This document shows, in pieces, positions 5,930 to 8,833 of a DNA stretch of 8,833 nucleotides; position 1 is the first letter of the stretch, and each line of letters opens with the position of its first letter. The DNA lies in assembly GCA_002321305.1 (NCBI GenBank), contig DCMF01000047.1, positions 1 to 8,833 on the forward strand, written 5' to 3'. The translations under genes and the position numbers were made by a program. Under the pieces are notes generated by a model that searched no databases, was not told the DNA's origin, and saw only the letters and a list, made by a program, of their open reading frames with translations. This stretch comes from Verrucomicrobia bacterium UBA1629 (GTDB taxonomy: Bacteria > Verrucomicrobiota > Kiritimatiellia > RFP12 > UBA1067).

Positions 5930-7090
5930 TTACTTCTTCGTGGTGTCCTGAACGTCCTTGGCTTCGGCCTCCTTCTCGGATTCCGGCGCCTTGGCCTCAG
6001 GCGCCTTGGCTTCGGGTTCCTTGTTATCGGCCTCCTTGCTCTCGGCGGCCGACTCCTTGGCGTCCTTGCCCTTGGCGTCCTTCTTCTTGTCGTCTTTCTT
6101 CTTCTCCATCAAGTCCGGATCGAACTTGAAGCCCAGCGAAAGGCCCATCGTCACGAGCTTCGCCTTGATCTCCGTGAGGGATTTCTTGCCGAAGTTGCGG
6201 TACTTGAGCATGTCCGCCTCGGTCTTCGAGATCAGCTCGCCGACCGTGGAGATGTTCGCGTTGTTGAGGCAGTTCGCCGCACGGACGGACAGCTCGACCT
6301 CGTTCACGGACATGTTCACGAGCTTGCGGAGACGTTCGCGCTCGTCGGCGTCATTCCGGTCGGCCGGGACGAACTCAAGCGTCTGCGCACCGTCATAGTC
6401 GACGAACACGTCAAGGTGGCGGCGGAGAACGGCACCCGCCGTCTTCAGCGCGTCTTCGGGCGAAATGCGCCCGTCCGTCCAGATGTCGAGGACAAGCTTC
6501 TCGTAGTCGGTACGCTGGCCGACGCGGGTGTTCTCAACGAGGAAGTTCACGCGCGTGACCGGAGAGAAGATCGAGTCGATCGCGATGCGGCCGATCTCCT
6601 GGTCCGGCTTCTTGTTGCCGTCCGCCAGGCAGAAGCCGCGCCCCGTGCGGACGTCGCACTCGATCTCGAATTCGCCGTCCACGTCGAGCGTGCAGATCTC
6701 CTGCTTCGGGTTCAGCACGATGACGTTGTTGCCCTGCGCGAACGCCTCGGCCGTCACCGTGCAAGGCCCGTGGGCCTTGAGCGAGATCTTCTGCGTCTCG
6801 CGGGTGTAGGTCTTGAGGACGACGCGCTTCAGGTTGAGGATGATGTCGGTGACGTCCTCCGCACAGCCCCGGATCGTCGAGAACTCGTGGCTGACGCCTT
6901 TGATCTTGACGGACGAGATCGCCGCCCCCTCGATCGAGCTCAGAAGAACACGACGGAGGGAGTTGCCGATCGTCCGCGCATAGCCGATTTCGAACGGTTC
7001 CGCGACGAAACGGGTGTATGTCGCGGTCTTGCCTTCGTCCAGCACCTGGACGTTATGCGGCATCTCGAAAGGGCTCAAACGGATAGGCAT
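5930..7090 (-). CDS. rpoA: DNA-directed RNA polymerase subunit alpha
   Basis: Alpha subunit: the N-terminal domain dimerises and nucleates polymerase assembly, and the C-terminal domain binds UP-element DNA and activators. The product is 386 aa, against about 315-330 usual. The N-terminal domain (about 1-230) has the conserved EPFEIGYARTIGNSLRRVLL (31-50). The linker is about 235-257. The C-terminal domain (about 258-322) contains LSVRAANCL (267-275), in which R270 and N273 match the E. coli DNA-contact residues R265 and N268, and FGKKSLTEIK (300-309). Residues about 326-386 are an added hydrophilic tail, first Lys/Asp-rich, then Ala/Pro/Glu/Lys-rich with a short EAKAP repeat. The ATG at 7090 has AAGGGGAG 6 nt upstream. 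It lies 38 nt after rpsD and 12 nt before rplQ, as in the usual alpha operon. Confidence 0.98.
   Translation of the reverse strand: MPIRLSPFEMPHNVQVLDEGKTATYTRFVAEPFEIGYARTIGNSLRRVLLSSIEGAAISSVKIKGVSHEFSTIRGCAEDVTDIILNLKRVVLKTYTRETQKISLKAHGPCTVTAEAFAQGNNVIVLNPKQEICTLDVDGEFEIECDVRTGRGFCLADGNKKPDQEIGRIAIDSIFSPVTRVNFLVENTRVGQRTDYEKLVLDIWTDGRISPEDALKTAGAVLRRHLDVFVDYDGAQTLEFVPADRNDADERERLRKLVNMSVNEVELSVRAANCLNNANISTVGELISKTEADMLKYRNFGKKSLTEIKAKLVTMGLSLGFKFDPDLMEKKKDDKKKDAKGKDAKESAAESKEADNKEPEAKAPEAKAPESEKEAEAKDVQDTTKK
5987..6016 (-). repeat. Two tandem 15-bp repeats in the rpoA tail
   Basis: Positions 6002-6016 and 5987-6001 are adjacent 15-bp copies that differ at two bases, both synonymous. They encode PEAKA twice (residues 359-368 of alpha). 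They suggest that the charged tail grew by slippage or local duplication. Confidence 0.7.
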
Positions 7091-7128
7091 GTGTTACTCC
7101 CCTTGATAGGTTGACGATGAGACCCCGG

Positions 7129-7758
7129 TTAGCGGGAGTAGAGTTCGACGATGGCCTGCTCGTCGACGACCGGCGCGATCTGCTCGCGCGTCGGGACGGC
7201 CAGGATCTCGGCCTTGAGGTTGGCCTTGTCGAACTGCATCCACACGGGCAGCTGCGCACCCGTCGCGGCCTCGACCGAACGGCTCGCGGCGTCCTTCGAC
7301 TTCGCGGCGTCCTTGACGGCGACGACATCGCCGACCTTGAGGACGTGCGAGGGGATCGCGGCCTTGCGGTCGTTCACGAGGATGTGCCCGTGCAGCACGA
7401 ACTGGCGCGCGGCGCGGCGGCTCGGCGCGAGCCCGAGGCGGTAGACGATGTTGTCCAGGCGCATCTCGAGCATCTGCAGCAGGTTCTCGCCCGTGACGCC
7501 TTCCTTGCGGAGAGCCTCCTCGAAGAAGCGGTGGAACTGCAGCTCGCCCATGCCGTACTGACGGCGGAGCGACTGCTTCTGGCGCAGCTGGCTGCCGTAT
7601 TCGGACATCTTCTTCATGCGGCGGCCGACGTGCATGCCGGGCGCCCCCGTGCCCTGTTCGATCGGGCACTTGGCCATGTAGCAACGCGCCCCCTTGAGGA
7701 AGAGCTTCTGCCCTTCGCGGCGGCACTGACGACAAACGGGACCAGTATAACGACCCAT
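7129..7758 (-). CDS. rpsD: 30S ribosomal protein uS4, zinc-binding form
   Basis: Primary 16S rRNA-binding protein that nucleates assembly of the 30S body and helps control decoding accuracy; uS4 is often a translational regulator of the alpha operon. The 209-aa length is normal. Four cysteines, C9, C12, C26 and C31, have exactly the spacing of the zinc-containing Thermus protein (the C+ form). The S4 RNA-binding domain is at about 98-160 (RLDNIVYRLG, SRRAARQFV, HGHILVND). The C-terminal EQAIVELYSR is typical. The frame is open upstream to 7908, but the ATG at 7758 is the real start because MGRYTGPVCR is the family N-terminus. It begins 2 nt after the rpsK stop; the SD (GGAGGGT, about 5 nt away) lies in the end of rpsK, so translation is probably coupled. 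Confidence 0.98.
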   Translation of the reverse strand: MGRYTGPVCRQCRREGQKLFLKGARCYMAKCPIEQGTGAPGMHVGRRMKKMSEYGSQLRQKQSLRRQYGMGELQFHRFFEEALRKEGVTGENLLQMLEMRLDNIVYRLGLAPSRRAARQFVLHGHILVNDRKAAIPSHVLKVGDVVAVKDAAKSKDAASRSVEAATGAQLPVWMQFDKANLKAEILAVPTREQIAPVVDEQAIVELYSR

Positions 7759-7760
7759 GA

Positions 7761-8216
7761 TTAGACCCTCCTGCGCTTGCGAGCGCGGCAACCGTTGTGC
7801 GGCACCGGCGTGGTGTCGGTAATCTGCGTGACGCGGATGCCCGCCGCCTGGATCGCGCGAACCGCGCTCTCGCGGCCGGCGCCGGCGCCCTGCATGCGCA
7901 CCTCGCATTCGTGCATGCCCTTGGCGACCGCAACGCGCGCCGCGTCCTGCGCGACCATCGTCGCCGCGAACGCGGTGGACTTGCGGGAGCCCTTGAAGCC
8001 CGCCTTGCCGGCCGAGCTCCAGCTGATCACGCCACCGCGCGCATCCGCGATGGAGACCTGGGTGTTGTTGAACGTCGAGCGGATGAACGCGATTCCGGCC
8101 GGAATCGACTTGCCCGACTTCTTCGCCTTGGCCTCGGCGGCTTCGCCCTCGGCGGCCGGCGCGGCGGCGGCGGGCGCCTCGACGGGCGCGGCCTCTTTCT
8201 TGATTTCTTCTGCCAT
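7761..8216 (-). CDS. rpsK: 30S ribosomal protein uS11 with N-terminal extension
   Basis: Platform protein of the 30S subunit that lines the mRNA exit region near the 3' end of 16S rRNA. The 151-aa product has a normal uS11 core from about residue 38, with STFNNTQVSIAD (47-58), ISWSSAGKAGFKGSRKST (64-81) and TPVPHNGC (136-143). The first 36 or so residues are an added Ala/Pro/Glu/Lys-rich segment. The start at 8216 has GGGGGA 8 nt upstream and lies 15 nt after rpsM, and there is no Met between the extension and the core, so the extension looks real. Two usually conserved spots differ: QGAGAGRE where KGPGxGRE is common, and CRARKRRRV where CRPPKRRRV is common. Confidence 0.97.
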   Translation of the reverse strand: MAEEIKKEAAPVEAPAAAAPAAEGEAAEAKAKKSGKSIPAGIAFIRSTFNNTQVSIADARGGVISWSSAGKAGFKGSRKSTAFAATMVAQDAARVAVAKGMHECEVRMQGAGAGRESAVRAIQAAGIRVTQITDTTPVPHNGCRARKRRRV

Positions 8217-8231
8217 AGTCAGATTCCCCCC

Positions 8232-8612
8232 TTAGCGGCCGGCCTGCTTCGGCATCGCGATCGAGACGCGCTTGCCGCCCTTGCGGGTGCGGGCGTTCGT
8301 CTTCGTGCGCTGGCCGCGGACCGGAAGGCCCTTCTTGTGACGGAGGCCGCGGTACGACCCGATCTGGATCAGGCGGCGGATGTTCTGCGAAACCTCGCGG
8401 CGGAGGTCGCCTTCGACGCGGAAATGCTCCTGAATGTACGTCGTGATCGCGTGGATCTCGTCCTGAGTGACGTCGTCCGCCTTCTTCATCGGATCGACCT
8501 TGACCGCCGCCAGCACGTCATCGGCGCGCTTCGGCCCAATACCGTGGATATAACGGAGCGCGAAGCGAATGTGCTTCTTGCCCGGAATGTCCACACCCAT
8601 CAGTCTCGGCAT
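8232..8612 (-). CDS. rpsM: 30S ribosomal protein uS13
   Basis: Head protein of the 30S subunit that contacts the P-site tRNA and forms a bridge to the 50S subunit. The 126-aa product starts with GVDIPGKKHIRFALRYIHGI (6-25), the helix-two-turn-helix region, and has the signature GSYRGLRHKKGLPVRGQRT (85-103) followed by KTNARTRKG. The C-terminus GKRVSIAMPKQAGR is a few residues longer than in many homologues and would reach towards the P site. The ATG at 8612 has AAGGA 6 nt upstream and lies 18 nt after the rpmJ stop. Confidence 0.98.
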   Translation of the reverse strand: MPRLMGVDIPGKKHIRFALRYIHGIGPKRADDVLAAVKVDPMKKADDVTQDEIHAITTYIQEHFRVEGDLRREVSQNIRRLIQIGSYRGLRHKKGLPVRGQRTKTNARTRKGGKRVSIAMPKQAGR

Positions 8613-8630
8613 GTTTCTTCCTTACCTTTC

Positions 8631-8744
8631 TTAACCCTGACACTGCTTGTGGCGCGGGTTGGTGCAGATCACGCGCACCACGCCCTTGCGGCGGACGATG
8701 CGGCAGTTCTCGCAAATGCGACGAACGGAACTACGTACTTTCAT
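8631..8744 (-). CDS. rpmJ: 50S ribosomal protein bL36, zinc-binding form
   Basis: A 37-aa protein of the large subunit that binds 23S rRNA. Translation from the ATG at 8744 gives a start of MKVRSSVRRICENC and an end of CTNPRHKQCQG, with stop TAA at 8633-8631. C11, C14, C27 and H32 form the zinc ribbon of the C+ type. The length is standard for bL36 and it sits first in the alpha operon, directly before rpsM, as in many bacteria. The SD is weak (AGAGAG about 11 nt upstream). Confidence 0.96.
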   Translation of the reverse strand: MKVRSSVRRICENCRIVRRKGVVRVICTNPRHKQCQG

Positions 8745-8775
8745 TATGTTGTTTACTCTCTAGAGTGGTCGAATG

Positions 8776-8812
8776 GGTGCGTAGTATATCAAAAAGTGCG
8801 CTTCCTACGCAA
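8776..8812 (-). promoter_or_regulatory. Promoter of the alpha operon
   Basis: On the minus strand TTTGATATACTAC has TATACT at 8788-8783, preceded by TGA (extended -10) and a run of T. The best -35 candidate, TTGCGT (8812-8807), matches only TTG of the consensus, with an 18-bp spacer. A start near 8776 gives a leader of about 32 nt to the rpmJ ATG. The core matches the two other promoters in this window, which supports it. Confidence 0.65.
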
Positions 8813-8833
8813 GGGGGGAGTCAACCATAAATT
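8813..8833. other. Window edge, no gene seen
   Basis: These last bases lie upstream of the alpha-operon promoter. I see no coding frame or complete element. A TTGACT hexamer (minus, 8824-8819) is 30 bp from the -10 box, too far to act as its -35. Confidence 0.4.

Noticed and set aside
5870..7114. 414-codon open frame on the plus strand
   Set aside because: It is antisense to rpoA and crosses the rpoA-rplQ junction, with no recognisable domain.
8792..8813. Terminator of an upstream gene before the alpha operon
   Set aside because: A TGCG/CGCA stem of only 4 bp precedes CTTTTTG on the minus strand. It is too weak to call and overlaps the promoter spacer.
1..8833. CRISPR array, insertion sequence, tRNA or defence system
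   Set aside because: No spaced direct repeats, transposase motifs, terminal inverted repeats, tRNA-like folds or defence domains were seen. The region is housekeeping in character.

Overview
The window is a compact, GC-rich bacterial chromosome segment. Every gene I can support lies on the minus strand, so it reads from about position 8800 down to 1. There are eleven protein genes, no RNA genes, no mobile elements and no CRISPR. No gap between genes exceeds about 160 bases. Nearly every gene has a Shine-Dalgarno (SD) sequence. Indications of lineage are indirect: high GC, a bacterial alpha operon, a free-standing GspG-type pseudopilin with a long leader, an EF-hand membrane protein, and Ala/Pro/Glu/Lys-rich tails on ribosomal proteins. 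These would fit a PVC-group bacterium (Verrucomicrobiota, Kiritimatiellota or Lentisphaerota), but that placement is inference and low confidence.

Region 1 (8833 to 5211) is the ribosomal alpha operon: promoter, rpmJ (bL36), rpsM (uS13), rpsK (uS11), rpsD (uS4), rpoA (RNA polymerase alpha), rplQ (bL17), then rpsU (bS21), closed by a strong intrinsic terminator. Gene gaps are 2 to 39 nt. The order up to rplQ is standard; rpsU at the end is unusual. Its leader contains a copy of the 16S rRNA anti-SD sequence that can pair with the rpsU SD. bL36 and uS4 both keep their zinc ligands. uS11, alpha and bL17 carry similar low-complexity extensions.

Region 2 (5210 to 3095) is a two-gene unit with its own extended -10 promoter. 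The first gene is an unrecognised membrane protein with one canonical EF-hand Ca2+ loop. It is followed, one base after its stop codon, by a GspG-like pseudopilin, a member of a family that is itself Ca2+-binding.

Region 3 (3094 to 1) has glycyl-tRNA synthetase (glyS/glyQS, alpha2 type) and homoserine dehydrogenase (hom) 23 nt apart. The glyS promoter -10 element lies only 9 nt before the start codon and no SD is present, so the mRNA is predicted to be leaderless or nearly so. A terminator whose upstream arm lies inside the last codons of hom ends the unit.

The three promoters share almost the same 13-base core (TTTGRTATAMTAC). The window is mostly housekeeping. The points worth a second look are the rpsU leader, the leaderless glyS, the EF-hand/pseudopilin pair and the shared protein tails.
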